Shown: piece by piece, positions 27,851-38,105 of the stretch
Layout: each line of letters opens with the position of its first letter
How positions within the stretch are numbered: the first letter of the stretch is position 1
Source: Alkaliphilus transvaalensis ATCC 700919
GTDB taxonomy: Bacteria > Bacillota > Clostridia > Peptostreptococcales > Natronincolaceae
Reading direction: 5' to 3'
Assembly: GCF_000621485.1 (NCBI RefSeq)
Contig: NZ_JHYF01000001.1
Location: 1 to 64,000 of the forward strand
DNA length: 64,000 nucleotides
Translations under genes and position numbers: made by a program
Notes under the pieces: generated by a model
The model's input: only the letters and a program-made list of their open reading frames with translations
The model's database searches: none
Told to the model about the DNA's origin: nothing

Positions 27851-28726
27851 ATGACATTTACAAATGGACAAGAATTAATTACACTTTGTAAAGAAAAAAA
27901 CCTTAAAATTTATGAAGTAATGATTCAAAAAGAAATGGAATTAACGGGACTAAGTGAAGCGGAAATAAAAAATAAATTAAAAATTAGTTTAGATATTATG
28001 AAACAAGCTGTTGAAAGAGGCTTAACAGAAGATATTAAATCAGTTAGTGGGCTAATTGGTGGCGATGCTAAGAAAATTACAGAACGAAATGATAAGACAA
28101 GATCAGTTTGTGGCTCTTTAATGAGCAAAGCCATTAGTCGCTCTATGGCTGTATTAGAAGTAAATGCAGCTATGGGAAGAATCGTTGCGGCCCCAACAGC
28201 CGGTTCCAGTGGTATTGTACCAGGTACCCTCTTGACGATAGCCGAAGAGTTCTCTTTAGATGATGAGCGTTTAGTGGAAGGATTATTAACTGCCAGTGGT
28301 GTAGGCTTTATTATTTCACGAAATGCAACTGTAGCTGGGGCAGAGGGTGGTTGTCAAGCTGAGACAGGTTCAGCTGCAGCAATGGCGGCGGCTGCAATTG
28401 TTGAAATGATGGGTGGCACTCCAGAAGCAGCCCTACACGGTGCAGCAGCCTGTCTAAAAAATGTATTAGGCTTAGTATGTGACCCAATAGCAGGGTTAGT
28501 AGAAGCTCCTTGTGAAAAAAGAAATGCAATTGGTGCAGCAAATGCTTTAATTTCTGCTGAAATGGCTTTGGCAGGAGTAGAAAGTATTATTCCCTTTGAT
28601 GAGGTAGTAGATGCAATGTATCGTGTTGGACGAACTCTACCCTTCGAACTTAGGGAAAGTGCAATCGGTGGTTTAGCAGGTACACCAACAGGTCAAAGGA
28701 TCAAAAAAGAAATTTTAGGAGAATAA
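27851..28726 (+). CDS. sdaAA: L-serine ammonia-lyase, iron-sulfur-dependent, alpha subunit
   Basis: Catalytic subunit (291 residues) that binds the [4Fe-4S] cluster removing the serine hydroxyl. Visible: AAPTAGSSGIVPG, EGGCQAETGSAAAMAAAA, CDPIAGLVEAPCEKRN with the conserved cysteines. Ribosome site AAAAGGAGGTG. Serine breakdown to pyruvate fits an amino-acid-fermenting anaerobe. Confidence 0.96.
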   Translation: MTFTNGQELITLCKEKNLKIYEVMIQKEMELTGLSEAEIKNKLKISLDIMKQAVERGLTEDIKSVSGLIGGDAKKITERNDKTRSVCGSLMSKAISRSMAVLEVNAAMGRIVAAPTAGSSGIVPGTLLTIAEEFSLDDERLVEGLLTASGVGFIISRNATVAGAEGGCQAETGSAAAMAAAAIVEMMGGTPEAALHGAAACLKNVLGLVCDPIAGLVEAPCEKRNAIGAANALISAEMALAGVESIIPFDEVVDAMYRVGRTLPFELRESAIGGLAGTPTGQRIKKEILGE

Positions 28727-28728
28727 AC

Positions 28729-28777
28729 AAAACCAGTATCCTGGCAAAAAGTATTTTTGATTAGGATACTGGTTTTT
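28729..28777. terminator. Terminator shared by sdaAA and dacF
   Basis: AAAACCAGTATCCT pairs with AGGATACTGGTTTTT. It lies between convergent genes and has T-rich tails on both strands. Confidence 0.88.
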
Positions 28778-28812
28778 AATTTGATTTATTTATGTTGTAT
28801 ATTTTAGTTCTG

Positions 28813-30123
28813 CTATCTTCTTTTATAAAGACTTTTACTGAAGCTTAAAGAAGATCTCCTGCCAAAGTTACCAAATCTTCTTCGTTTTCTTTGAACTCTT
28901 ATGTATAGAACTAAGAGTTTCCACAGGATAAAAACGCCAGCAAAAATTATTAAATATTTAACGGGTTTACTAGACTTTATTAAAGATGGCCTTACTTCAA
29001 TGTCCACTGTAGCAATTAAATTAACTTCTCCTAAAATTTTATCACCAAGAGAATAGATAATTTTCCCAAAGGAATCGCCAGTATTAATTGGAGCAGTGAT
29101 TTTTTCTTCTATGACTACCTCTCTTGTGATAGCAGATGGATCTTGGTCAATGGGTAAGACTGTGTATAAGTTTGATTCTGTATATAAAGAAAGGGTATCA
29201 ACTAAACCTTTGGTTACTGGTACTTCTGTTTCAAGCAGATTAGCTTCGACGATGGGTACACTTTTAAAGTTTTCATAACCATAATCTATTAGCGTTCTTG
29301 TGTCGAGATAGATATTTGCTCCTTGAGCACCCAGTACTACAGAAATCAGTCGATGATCCTCTTTCATAGCAGAACTAACTAAACATTGTTGAGCTGCTAC
29401 GGTGTAGCCAGTTTTTCCTCCCTCAATTAAATCATATTTAATATCAACGTTTCTGCCGTTGTAAAGAATTCGATTACCACCACCAGTTCCCCATAAAAAG
29501 CGGTTAGAGTTACGATAATATCTTTTTTCAGGTGTTTGCTCTGTTTCGTCAAATACAATATTAACTGTGGCGATGATTTCCCGATAAAGAGGAAAACTCA
29601 TGGCATATCTCCCGATAAGGGCTAAATCATAGGCTGTCGTTACATGCTCTGGGTCAGGCATGCCATGGGGATTTGTGAAATTAGTATCAGTGGCCCCAAG
29701 CTCTTTTGCTCTTGTGTTCATGAGTTTAACAAACTCTTCTACTGATCCAGATACATGAATGGCAAGAACCTCTGCAACATCATTAGCAGAACGAATTAAT
29801 AGTGCATGTAAAAGTTCTTCAACGGTAAAAGATTCTCCAGGAAGTAGATACATACTAGCTCCACCAACAGTAATATTGTTGCCTACTGTTACAACGTCAC
29901 TTAGGTTTGCGTTTTCCATTACCAAAATAGCAGTAAGAACTTTTGTAGTGCTGGCAGGAAAGGTAACTTCTCTAGCATTATGCTCATACAAAATTTCTCC
30001 TGTTTGGTAGTCCATCAAAATTGCATTTGGGGCCGTAAGCTGTGGTGTAGCAAAGGCGCTGCCGACGGACAACATCGAAATTAAAATCACAAGTGACAAA
30101 AAAGTAAGTATCGTTTTCTTCAT
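28813..30123 (-). CDS. dacF: D-alanyl-D-alanine carboxypeptidase (DacF-like PBP)
   Basis: Trims the terminal D-Ala of peptidoglycan stem peptides outside the membrane. 436 residues: signal peptide (about 1-26), peptidase S11 domain with SxxK S58-T-T-K61, SxN S112-A-N114 and the GGKTGYT triad, a C-terminal PBP5-like beta domain, then a membrane anchor (YLIIFAGVFILWKLLVLYI) and an unusual basic Arg-rich tail (RVQRKRRRFGNFGRRS). In Clostridia such enzymes act in growth or spore cortex; I cannot tell which. Confidence 0.93.
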   Translation of the reverse strand: MKKTILTFLSLVILISMLSVGSAFATPQLTAPNAILMDYQTGEILYEHNAREVTFPASTTKVLTAILVMENANLSDVVTVGNNITVGGASMYLLPGESFTVEELLHALLIRSANDVAEVLAIHVSGSVEEFVKLMNTRAKELGATDTNFTNPHGMPDPEHVTTAYDLALIGRYAMSFPLYREIIATVNIVFDETEQTPEKRYYRNSNRFLWGTGGGNRILYNGRNVDIKYDLIEGGKTGYTVAAQQCLVSSAMKEDHRLISVVLGAQGANIYLDTRTLIDYGYENFKSVPIVEANLLETEVPVTKGLVDTLSLYTESNLYTVLPIDQDPSAITREVVIEEKITAPINTGDSFGKIIYSLGDKILGEVNLIATVDIEVRPSLIKSSKPVKYLIIFAGVFILWKLLVLYIRVQRKRRRFGNFGRRSSLSFSKSLYKRR

Positions 30124-30291
30124 ATCTATTCCCCTTATCTTTCTACATATTTCAGTCCCTCATTATAGTATACCAAAAAAAACAACAAAAATTAAGATAA
30201 ATAAAAAAACTAAAAAAGGGAAATTAAATCTATTGATAGAAATAGTTAGTAAGATTACCAATGTAAAGAAATAGTCTTAAGGAGTGGGAGC

Positions 30292-30948
30292 ATGCAGGTT
30301 ACAATAAAACAAAAATACATCATTTTTATCATGATCGGGGTAGCCATGTTAGGGATATCCTTTTGGAGTCATCAAAAGGATCAAGGTAGAATGTATGAGG
30401 TAAGTGGAAAAGAAGAAGAATCTGATGTAGAATGGAATATAGACAAGGCAGATAATGGGGAGAATCCTTCTCAATCTGAAAAGATGATTATGGTTCACGT
30501 GAAGGGGGAAGTAATCTCCCCAGGGGTATACGAGTTAAAAGAAGGTGCAAGAGTAATTGATGCAGTAGAAGCTGCTGGAGGTTTTACAGAGGAAGCAGAT
30601 CAACAGCAGGTTAATCTTGCCATGAAGATCTTTGATGAAGATGCGATTATTATCTATAAAGAAGGGGAAGTGTCTGCCCATCAGCCAGTAGCAACAGGTA
30701 ATATTAGTAATAGTGCTAATCCTACTAATATTAATAATTCCTCACGTAATTCAGGGAAAATTAATATCAATAGTGCCAGTAAAGGGGAGTTAACACAGTT
30801 ATCGGGAATAGGAGAGGCTCTAGCCGAGAGAATAATTGTATATCGACAAGAAAAGGGAGCCTTCAAATCTATTGAAGAGATTAAAAATGTAAGTGGGATA
30901 GGCGACAAAAAATTTGAAGAGATTAAGGAAAAAATTTCAGTACAATAG
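30292..30948 (+). CDS. comEA: ComEA-like SLBB/helix-hairpin-helix protein
   Basis: 218-residue membrane-anchored DNA-binding protein. One N-terminal membrane segment (FIMIGVAMLGISFW), an SLBB domain (HVKGEVISPGVYELKEGARV), an Asn/Ser-rich linker, and two HhH motifs at the end (INSASKGELTQLSGIGEALAE and IKNVSGIGDKKFEEIK). ComEA binds incoming DNA in competent bacteria; here no comEC neighbour is seen, so uptake is only a possibility. It is followed after 14 bp by the GH3 gene. Confidence 0.85.
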   Translation: MQVTIKQKYIIFIMIGVAMLGISFWSHQKDQGRMYEVSGKEEESDVEWNIDKADNGENPSQSEKMIMVHVKGEVISPGVYELKEGARVIDAVEAAGGFTEEADQQQVNLAMKIFDEDAIIIYKEGEVSAHQPVATGNISNSANPTNINNSSRNSGKININSASKGELTQLSGIGEALAERIIVYRQEKGAFKSIEEIKNVSGIGDKKFEEIKEKISVQ

Positions 30949-30962
30949 AGTGGGTGATTGAA

Positions 30963-32627
30963 ATGATTCAGAAGATTATTAGTTGGTTATTAGTGTTGTT
31001 AACTGGTGTGTTTAGTAGTTTCATCACTTTTAATTATATCGATCTTCAACAACAGAGTTTTGAAAATGAACTAATGGGTTACCTTTCAGAAATGACACTA
31101 GAAGAAAAAATAGGGCAGATGTTAATGGTTAGTTTCCATGAAAATCAATTGGAAGACTATATTATTAATAAAAAAATTGGAGGATATATTCTTTTTAACA
31201 ACAACATTCAGAGCTTAGAATCAATCCAAAATATAACAGATAAAATAACTAGTTTAGGCCAAGAACACCATGTCAGTAAGCCCTTTATCTCCATTGACCA
31301 AGAAGGTGGAAATGTATCCAGGTTAGACAGCTTATTCTATCCTTTTCCAGGAAATATGGCCTTAGGGGCAACCAATAGCTTAGATTTGGCCTATCAACAG
31401 GGGGAACTAACAGGAAGGATGTTAAAATATTTAGGGATTAATCTCAATTTTGCTCCTGTTGTAGATGTAAATAGTGACTTTCGTAATCCTGTAATCGGAT
31501 TAAGGGCCTATGGCAATGATCCAAATCCTGTTGCAGAGATGGCCCAAAGTTTTATAGTGGGTCAACGGAATGAGGCAGTGATTTCTAGCATCAAACATTT
31601 CCCGGGACATGGAAACGTAGATCAAGACTCCCATTTGCAGTTGCCTATAAACAAATATTCTATTAAAGAGGTTAGGGAAAATGACATGAAGCCCTTTGAA
31701 GTCTTAATTGGTAAAGGGGTAGAGATGATTATGACTGCCCATATCAAAGTACCAGTTTTAGATGAAGATGCTCCTGCTACCCTTTCAACCAAGATTATAC
31801 AAGGAGAATTAAGGAACCGTTTAGGTTATAATGGCGTCATTATAACAGATGATATAGGCTCTATGAAGGCCATAACCACCCTGTATCCCCCAGAAGAAGC
31901 GGCTATTAAGGCAGTAGAAGCAGGGGTAGACATTCTATTGTTGGTGACATCTTCAACAAAGATTAATCAAACAATAACAGGGCTATTAAAGGCTGTTGAA
32001 GAAGGGCGAATTTCAGAAAAGCGGATTGATGAATCTGTTTTTAGAATTTTAGCCTTAAAATATCGTTACGGTTTATTTGTTGATAATTCACTAGAAAAAG
32101 AAAACTATGAAGAACTATTGGCAGAAACTAAAAAACATGGTAAAGCTGTTAGTGATGCAGCCCTTACGGTTATTAATAATAAGAATAGTTTATTTCCCTT
32201 TCAAGAGGGAATAATATTATTTTTAGTAGATAGCAGAAGAAATTACTCTGATCCTATAACTGAGATAAGTCTTCCGATAGAAAAGTTAATAGAGGCATAT
32301 TATGAAAACTATCGGGTAATTAATATAAGAGATTATAGTCTTGCAGGGATAAAAACGCTATTACCCAATTTTGATAGAGTGATCTTTTTATCGGAAAAGG
32401 GGTATCTAAATCCACAGATACGAGAAGTGATAAATGATTTAAAAAGTAATGAGAAATTTATATTAGTTTCTTTGGCAGAACCCTATGAGGAAATATATAT
32501 AGGGGAAATTCATAGCCATATAGCAATATATAGCCATCAAATGCAGGCAATGATTAGTCTGCTGGAAGGTATGAAGGGTTTGACTCCAATAGATGGGATT
32601 AACCCAGTACCTGTAAATACTCATTGA
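30963..32627 (+). CDS. nagZ: Glycoside hydrolase family 3 beta-N-acetylhexosaminidase
   Basis: Cleaves N-acetylglucosaminyl links, probably of muropeptides. 554 residues: an N-terminal membrane segment (SWLLVLLTGVFSSFITF), the GH3 barrel with FISIDQEGGNVSRL, the loop KHFPGHGNVDQDSH holding the catalytic His/Asp pair, and the nucleophile Asp in IITDDIGSMKAI, plus a C-terminal alpha/beta domain. Start is ATG 30963 or GTG 30954, three codons upstream. Next gene is selD after 14 bp. Confidence 0.9.
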   Translation: MIQKIISWLLVLLTGVFSSFITFNYIDLQQQSFENELMGYLSEMTLEEKIGQMLMVSFHENQLEDYIINKKIGGYILFNNNIQSLESIQNITDKITSLGQEHHVSKPFISIDQEGGNVSRLDSLFYPFPGNMALGATNSLDLAYQQGELTGRMLKYLGINLNFAPVVDVNSDFRNPVIGLRAYGNDPNPVAEMAQSFIVGQRNEAVISSIKHFPGHGNVDQDSHLQLPINKYSIKEVRENDMKPFEVLIGKGVEMIMTAHIKVPVLDEDAPATLSTKIIQGELRNRLGYNGVIITDDIGSMKAITTLYPPEEAAIKAVEAGVDILLLVTSSTKINQTITGLLKAVEEGRISEKRIDESVFRILALKYRYGLFVDNSLEKENYEELLAETKKHGKAVSDAALTVINNKNSLFPFQEGIILFLVDSRRNYSDPITEISLPIEKLIEAYYENYRVINIRDYSLAGIKTLLPNFDRVIFLSEKGYLNPQIREVINDLKSNEKFILVSLAEPYEEIYIGEIHSHIAIYSHQMQAMISLLEGMKGLTPIDGINPVPVNTH

Positions 32628-32641
32628 TAGGGGGCAGGTTT

Positions 32642-33682
32642 ATGACAAAAGAAAATAGATTAACTCAAATGACAACCAGCGCTGGCTGAGCTGCCAAAAT
32701 AGGGCCTGATGTCCTGGCACAGGTACTGTGCCATTTACCAAAGATGAACAGTGATAGACTTCTTGTAGGATTAGATACTTCTGATGATGCGGCTGTATAC
32801 CAATTGAATGACGAAACAGCCATAATACAAACTTTAGATTTCTTTACACCAGTTGTCGATGATCCATATACTTATGGCCAAATTGCTGCAGCAAATTCTC
32901 TAAGTGATGTCTATGCCATGGGAGGAAAACCCCTTACAGCCATGAATATTGTTTGTTTTCCAAGTTGCTTACCAATGGAAATGTTAGGAGAAATTTTAAG
33001 GGGTGGAGCAGATAAAATAGTTGAAGCAGGTGCCCTTCTAGTAGGGGGTCATACCGTTGAAGACCAAGAACCCAAATATGGATTATCTGTAACTGGGCTT
33101 ATACATCCAACTAAAGTTTTAGCAAATGCAACTGCAAAAATAGGGGATCTTTTAATTTTAACAAAACCCCTAGGCTTAGGCGTATTAAATACAGCTATAA
33201 AGGCTGACATTGCCACCCAAGAACAATATCAAAACGCAGTAGAGACAATGGTGACACTAAACAAATATGCCATAGAAGCCCTAGACCACTTAAGGATTTC
33301 TGCATGTACTGATATTACCGGCTTTGGGTTTTTAGGTCATGCCTATGAAATGGCTAAAGGCAGTGGTGTAAGTATCGAAATTGATAGTAGTAATGTACCA
33401 ATTTTAGAAGGTGCAAAGGAGTTAGCTGAAATGGGAATTATACCCGCAGGAATGTATGCAAATAAAAAGCATATAGACCATGAGGTAAAAAGGCTAGAAC
33501 CGATCAAAGAAGTAATTGAAGACTTGCTGTATGATCCACAAACCTCTGGTGGATTGTTAATTGCCATCCATCAAGATGATGCAGACGAAGCAATTGAGGC
33601 CTTAAGGAAAGTTAATAAGAATCAATACGCTATAGTGGGTAAAGTAGTAGAAAAAAGGGAGTTTACGCTATTTGTTAAATAG
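32642..33682 (+). CDS. selD: Selenide, water dikinase, selenocysteine-containing
   Basis: Makes selenophosphate, the selenium donor for Sec-tRNA. The reading frame begins at ATG 32642 and passes an in-frame TGA at codon 16 (32687-32689), exactly where SelD enzymes have the catalytic Cys or Sec (SAG-U-AAKIGPD). An ORF caller starts falsely at 32744 and loses 34 residues. With Sec the protein has 346 residues and contains the ATP-binding core ([47 protein letters not shown]). selA and selB follow. Confidence 0.95.
32687..32726 (+). promoter_or_regulatory. selD: Putative bacterial SECIS element in selD
   Basis: The UGA is followed by a segment that can form a stem-loop (AGGGCCTGATGTCCT, apex about 18-30 bases from the UGA; GCTGCCA with TGGCAC below). 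SelB is expected to bind it and deliver Sec-tRNA. The exact fold is my inference. Confidence 0.6.
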
Positions 33683-33762
33683 TTTAAGAACTAATAGGGG
33701 GATGCTTAACTCTTTAAAATTAGTCTTATAAATTTTAACGTTAACTCTAAATTGAAAGAAGC

Positions 33763-33785
33763 CTGGTGGTAAATTCCACTAGGTT
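33763..33785 (+). terminator. Weak hairpin between selD and selA
   Basis: CCTGGTGG and TCCACTAGG flank a short loop, followed by TTAATTT. A weak or attenuating terminator is possible. A TATAAT at 33842-33847, 38 bp before selA, suggests selA may also have its own promoter, though no good -35 box is seen. Confidence 0.4.
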
Positions 33786-33879
33786 AATTTATGCACGTTA
33801 GAGCAAGAACATCTTATAGTATACTAATTAGTAAAATATGCTATAATTTAGAGGAAGATTTTTATGAGGAGTGAACTGA

Positions 33880-35283
33880 ATGAATAAGGGAAAATTACTT
33901 AGCACACTACCTTCAGTTGATGAGCTGCTAAATCATGAAGAAGTGATTAATATATTGGGGGAGATCCCTAGACGTGTTGTATTGTCAAAAATTAGAGAGA
34001 GTATTCAAAGAGAAAGAAATAAGGTCCTCAGTATGAAGGAGGACAAGCTACAGGATTATCGGATTGATGTAGAAGGACTTGTTAAATTTATCGTAAAGTC
34101 TTGTTACGAGTTTATGGAAATGAATTTAAGGGAAGTAATTAATGGAACAGGTGTTGTTTTACATACAAACTTAGGTAGAGCACTATTAAGTGATGAAATA
34201 AAGGAAACGGTTTGGTCGGTAGCTTCGGGCTACTCTACTTTAGAGATTAATGTTAATACAGGAAAACGGGGAAGTCGCTATAGTCACGTTGTCGATATTA
34301 TTAAAAATATAACAGGAGCAGAAGATGCTATGGTGGTTAACAACAATGCAGCCGCTGTATTGTTAGTATTGGGGACAATGGCTAAAAATAAGGAAGTAAT
34401 TGTTTCGAGGGGAGAACTAGTAGAAATAGGAGGTTCCTTTCGAATTCCAGAGGTAATGGAGCAAAGTGGGGCTAAATTGGTTGATGTAGGCGCCACAAAC
34501 AAAACCCACCTAAGGGATTACGAAAATGCCATTAGTGAAGACACCGCTGCTTTATTAAAGGTTCATACCAGTAATTATAAAATCCTTGGTTTTACCCATG
34601 AGGTTTCCCTTAAAGAGCTGGTTGAATTGGGGAAGAAAATCAATATTCCAGTAGTAGAAGATTTAGGTAGCGGCGTGTTAATCAATCTTCAGAAATATGG
34701 ATTAAGCTACGAGCCAACTGTACAGGATAGCGTTGAAGCTGGTGTTGATATTATTACCTTCAGTGGAGATAAGTTGCTGGGAGGACCCCAAGCAGGAATC
34801 ATTATTGGGAAAAAATACTGGATAGATAAAATGAAGCAAAATCCATTAACTAGAGCCTTTAGAGTTGATAAACTAACAATGGCAGCATTGGAAGCTACCC
34901 TTAAGTTTTACTTAAATGAAGATGAGGCAATTAAAAAGCTCCCTACCTTAAGAATGATTACAGAAGGAATTGAACCTATTCGCCAGAAAGCTGTTGAATT
35001 AATGAATGACCTATTGAAGGAAAAGTTAGATTTGTCTATTGAAATGATGGATGATTTTTCTCAAGTAGGAGGGGGCTCTTTACCCCTTGAAAAGTTACCA
35101 ACAAAAGTACTACAACTAACTTCTCGAAAGCTAACGGTGAACCAGCTGGAAGAGAAATTAAGAATGCAGCCAACCCCCATTATTACACGAATTCAAGATG
35201 ATAAATTAATTATTGATCTTCGTACAATAAAAGAAAGGGACTATAGCTTTATTTGTGAAGCCTTAAAAAGGGTTTTAAGTTAA
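33880..35283 (+). CDS. selA: L-seryl-tRNA(Sec) selenium transferase
   Basis: PLP enzyme that converts Ser-tRNA(Sec) to Sec-tRNA(Sec) using selenophosphate. 467 residues with the expected N-terminal helical domain (LLSTLPSVDELLNHE), GTGVVLHTNLGRALL, and the PLP Lys in TFSGDKLLGGPQAG (about residue 298). It lies 12 bp before selB, as in many selenium-using bacteria. Confidence 0.97.
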   Translation: MNKGKLLSTLPSVDELLNHEEVINILGEIPRRVVLSKIRESIQRERNKVLSMKEDKLQDYRIDVEGLVKFIVKSCYEFMEMNLREVINGTGVVLHTNLGRALLSDEIKETVWSVASGYSTLEINVNTGKRGSRYSHVVDIIKNITGAEDAMVVNNNAAAVLLVLGTMAKNKEVIVSRGELVEIGGSFRIPEVMEQSGAKLVDVGATNKTHLRDYENAISEDTAALLKVHTSNYKILGFTHEVSLKELVELGKKINIPVVEDLGSGVLINLQKYGLSYEPTVQDSVEAGVDIITFSGDKLLGGPQAGIIIGKKYWIDKMKQNPLTRAFRVDKLTMAALEATLKFYLNEDEAIKKLPTLRMITEGIEPIRQKAVELMNDLLKEKLDLSIEMMDDFSQVGGGSLPLEKLPTKVLQLTSRKLTVNQLEEKLRMQPTPIITRIQDDKLIIDLRTIKERDYSFICEALKRVLS

Positions 35284-35295
35284 GGAGGGAATCTA

Positions 35296-37191
35296 GTGAA
35301 ACACATCATAATCGGGACGGCAGGACATATAGATCATGGGAAGACAACTTTAATTAGAGCCTTAACTGGAAGAGATACTGATCGTCTAAAAGAGGAAAAG
35401 AAACGTGGAATTTCAATTGATTTAGGATTTACCCATTTTGACCTTCCTAGTGGGAAAAGGGCAGGGATAATAGACGTACCTGGCCACGAAAAATTTATTC
35501 GTAATATGTTGGCTGGTGTAGGTGGTATGGATATTGTTATGCTAGTTATTGCTGCCGATGAAGGGGTTATGCCTCAGACTAGAGAGCATTTAGATATTCT
35601 TTCACAGTTGAAGATAAAAAAGGGAGTTATCGTGTTAACTAAGGTTAGTTTGGTTGATTCAGATTGGCTAGAGTTAATTAAAGAGGATATTAGGGAAAAA
35701 GTGCAGGGAACATTTTTGGCAGAAGCAGAAATTCTGATGGTAGACTCAATTAAAGGAACAGGAATTCAAGAGTTGGTAGAGAAAATAGATTGCCTTACTG
35801 AAGAAACCGAAAGTAGAGACATACAATCTCCAGCAAGGATGGCTATAGATAGGGTATTTACGATTACTGGTTTTGGTACAGTAGTGACTGGAACCCTAAT
35901 TGAAGGGAAAATAACTGTTGAAGAAACTTTAGAGATTCTACCTGACCATGTAAAGGTAAGGATTCGTAATATACAGGTCCATGGTAAATCTGTTGAGACT
36001 GCCTATGCAGGCCAAAGGGTGGCAATTAACTTAGCTAATGTGAAGAAAGAAGATATTGAAAGAGGTCAAATATTAGTTCAGGTAAACTCTATGGAAACAA
36101 CGATGATGTTGGACGGTAAGATACAAGTCTTAAAAAACTATCCAAGAAAGTTGCAAAATAGAGATAGGGTAAGGTTGTATCATGGTTCTACTGAAATACT
36201 TGCAAGGGTAGCCCTGCTAGATCAAGAAGAATTAGGGCCGGGGGATACTGGGTTAGTTCAATTAAGATTAGAGGAAGAAACTGCTGTAAAAAAAGGAGAC
36301 CATATTGTTGTTCGCTTCTATTCTCCTATGGAGACCATAGGGGGATTTGTGGTGATTGATTCAAATCCTAAAAAGCATAGACGTTTTAATGAAGAGGTTA
36401 TACAAGAGCTAAAAATGAAGGAAAAGGGAACGCCAGAAGAAATTTTAGAGAAAAAAATTGAAAGTATTAGTAGTGATTTTCCAGATGTATCATTGTTAGC
36501 TAAGATGACTGGGCAACAATCGTCTGAAATCCATGGGCTTCTTGAACCCCTTGTTGAGAAAAATCGTGTATTACAATTGGAAGATGACTATATTATCCAT
36601 ATTAAATATTACGAGAAACTTAAAAAACAGATTATAGAGCTACTTTCAATATATCATCAAGAGAACCCATTAAGAAAAGGAATACTTAAGGAAGAATTGA
36701 AAAGTAAAGTTTTTCCTAAGAAAAAAGCAAAGGTTATTGATGCTTTAATTGAAGTATTACAAAAAGATGAAGTGATAAAAGTTAGTGAGAAGTTTGTAGC
36801 CCTCTATCATTTTGAAATTCAAATGAACGAAACTCAACATAAAATTAAAGACAAAATAATCGAAGCCTTTTTAAGAGAACCCTATAGTCCTCCTAAAATT
36901 GAAGATGTGATAAAGGAACTTAACTTTAAAAAACAAGAAATAGATCAAGTTGTTGAGATTCTAATTGGTAATGAGTTGATTAGGCTAAATGCTGAAATCA
37001 TCATAGATCGAGAAGCATTAAAAAAGGCACAGGATAATTTAATCACCTTTATAAAAGAAAAGGGTAGTATCACTTTAGCAGAATTTAGAGATATGTTAGA
37101 TACTAGCCGTAAATATGCAGTTGCTATATTGGAGTACTTTGATAATAATAAGATTACTAAGCGGAATGAGGATACCAGAGTTCTTTATTAA
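35296..37191 (+). CDS. selB: Selenocysteine-specific elongation factor
   Basis: GTPase that carries Sec-tRNA(Sec) to the ribosome at SECIS-marked UGA codons. 631 residues: EF-Tu-like GTPase domain (GTAGHIDHGKTTL, DVPGHEKFIRNM, and TKVS in place of the usual NKxD), beta-barrel domains, and C-terminal winged-helix modules that bind the SECIS RNA. GTG start with AAGGAGGG upstream. Confidence 0.97.
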   Translation: MKHIIIGTAGHIDHGKTTLIRALTGRDTDRLKEEKKRGISIDLGFTHFDLPSGKRAGIIDVPGHEKFIRNMLAGVGGMDIVMLVIAADEGVMPQTREHLDILSQLKIKKGVIVLTKVSLVDSDWLELIKEDIREKVQGTFLAEAEILMVDSIKGTGIQELVEKIDCLTEETESRDIQSPARMAIDRVFTITGFGTVVTGTLIEGKITVEETLEILPDHVKVRIRNIQVHGKSVETAYAGQRVAINLANVKKEDIERGQILVQVNSMETTMMLDGKIQVLKNYPRKLQNRDRVRLYHGSTEILARVALLDQEELGPGDTGLVQLRLEEETAVKKGDHIVVRFYSPMETIGGFVVIDSNPKKHRRFNEEVIQELKMKEKGTPEEILEKKIESISSDFPDVSLLAKMTGQQSSEIHGLLEPLVEKNRVLQLEDDYIIHIKYYEKLKKQIIELLSIYHQENPLRKGILKEELKSKVFPKKKAKVIDALIEVLQKDEVIKVSEKFVALYHFEIQMNETQHKIKDKIIEAFLREPYSPPKIEDVIKELNFKKQEIDQVVEILIGNELIRLNAEIIIDREALKKAQDNLITFIKEKGSITLAEFRDMLDTSRKYAVAILEYFDNNKITKRNEDTRVLY

Positions 37192-37226
37192 TGATCTTAT
37201 TTAAGTATTCATGGCAAAAACTATTT

Positions 37227-37256
37227 AAAGACAGTGGCTCATTAGTCACTGTCTTT
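37227..37256 (+). terminator. Terminator after selB
   Basis: AAAGACAGTG pairs with CACTGTCTTT around a ten-base loop; the tail TATAAGG is weak. Confidence 0.65.
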
Positions 37257-37387
37257 ATAAGGTAATCTTTCTCCTTTCCATAGAGTTAAATATTGTATAT
37301 AATGGTAGGTAGAGAAAGAAACGGACAACCCAAAGAGCAGTTAAAATACCTTATTTTTGGAATAATAATAATTAAGAGGTGATTGTA

Positions 37388-38077
37388 ATGGCAAATAGAA
37401 TTTTAATTGTTGATGATGAGCCAATATTAGTAAAGGGGTTAAAATATAGCTTAGAACAGGACGGTTATGAAGTAATTACTGCGGTTGATGGTGAAGAAGC
37501 CCTCGAAAAAGCCAGAAACGAAAAGATAGATTTGATCCTATTAGATTTAATGTTACCAAAGATTGATGGATTACAGGTCTGTCAAAGGATTCGTGAAGAC
37601 CAGCAAACGCCAATCATAATGCTTACGGCTAAAGGTGAAGATATGAGCAAAATTTTGGGGTTAGAATACGGTGCCGACGATTATTTGACTAAGCCTTTTA
37701 ACATATTGGAGCTTAAGGCAAGGATTAAAGCTGTATCAAGGAGGTTCCAAAATAATGACAATAGTACCGTAGATAGGATTATTAAAATAGATGATTTTAA
37801 AATGAATACATTAGGTAGAAAAGTATCCATAAGAGACGTTGAAATTAACCTTACTGCAAAGGAATTTGACCTTCTTCTACTATTAGCTTCCAACCCAGGC
37901 AAAGTTTATGCAAGAGAAGAACTTCTAGAAATAATTTGGGGTTATGAATATTTTGGAGACCTTAGAACAGTTGACGTGCATGTAAGGCGCTTAAGGGAAA
38001 AAATAGAAAAAAACTCCAGTCATCCAGAATATATTTTGACAAAATGGGGGGTAGGGTATTATTTTAGGAACAAGTAG
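37388..38077 (+). CDS. OmpR/PhoB-family response regulator
   Basis: 229-residue regulator with a receiver domain (DD at 9-10, phosphoacceptor D53 in LLDLMLPKIDG, conserved MLTAKGED and the KPFN Lys) and a C-terminal winged helix (LTAKEFDLLLLLASNPG, TVDVHVRRLREKIE). ATG 37388 follows AAGAGGTGAT. Cotranscribed with the histidine kinase 28 bp downstream; PhoP/YycF-like, but no phosphate genes are nearby. Confidence 0.93.
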   Translation: MANRILIVDDEPILVKGLKYSLEQDGYEVITAVDGEEALEKARNEKIDLILLDLMLPKIDGLQVCQRIREDQQTPIIMLTAKGEDMSKILGLEYGADDYLTKPFNILELKARIKAVSRRFQNNDNSTVDRIIKIDDFKMNTLGRKVSIRDVEINLTAKEFDLLLLLASNPGKVYAREELLEIIWGYEYFGDLRTVDVHVRRLREKIEKNSSHPEYILTKWGVGYYFRNK

Positions 38078-38105
38078 CAAATTTATAAGTATTAGGTGGA
38101 AGCTT

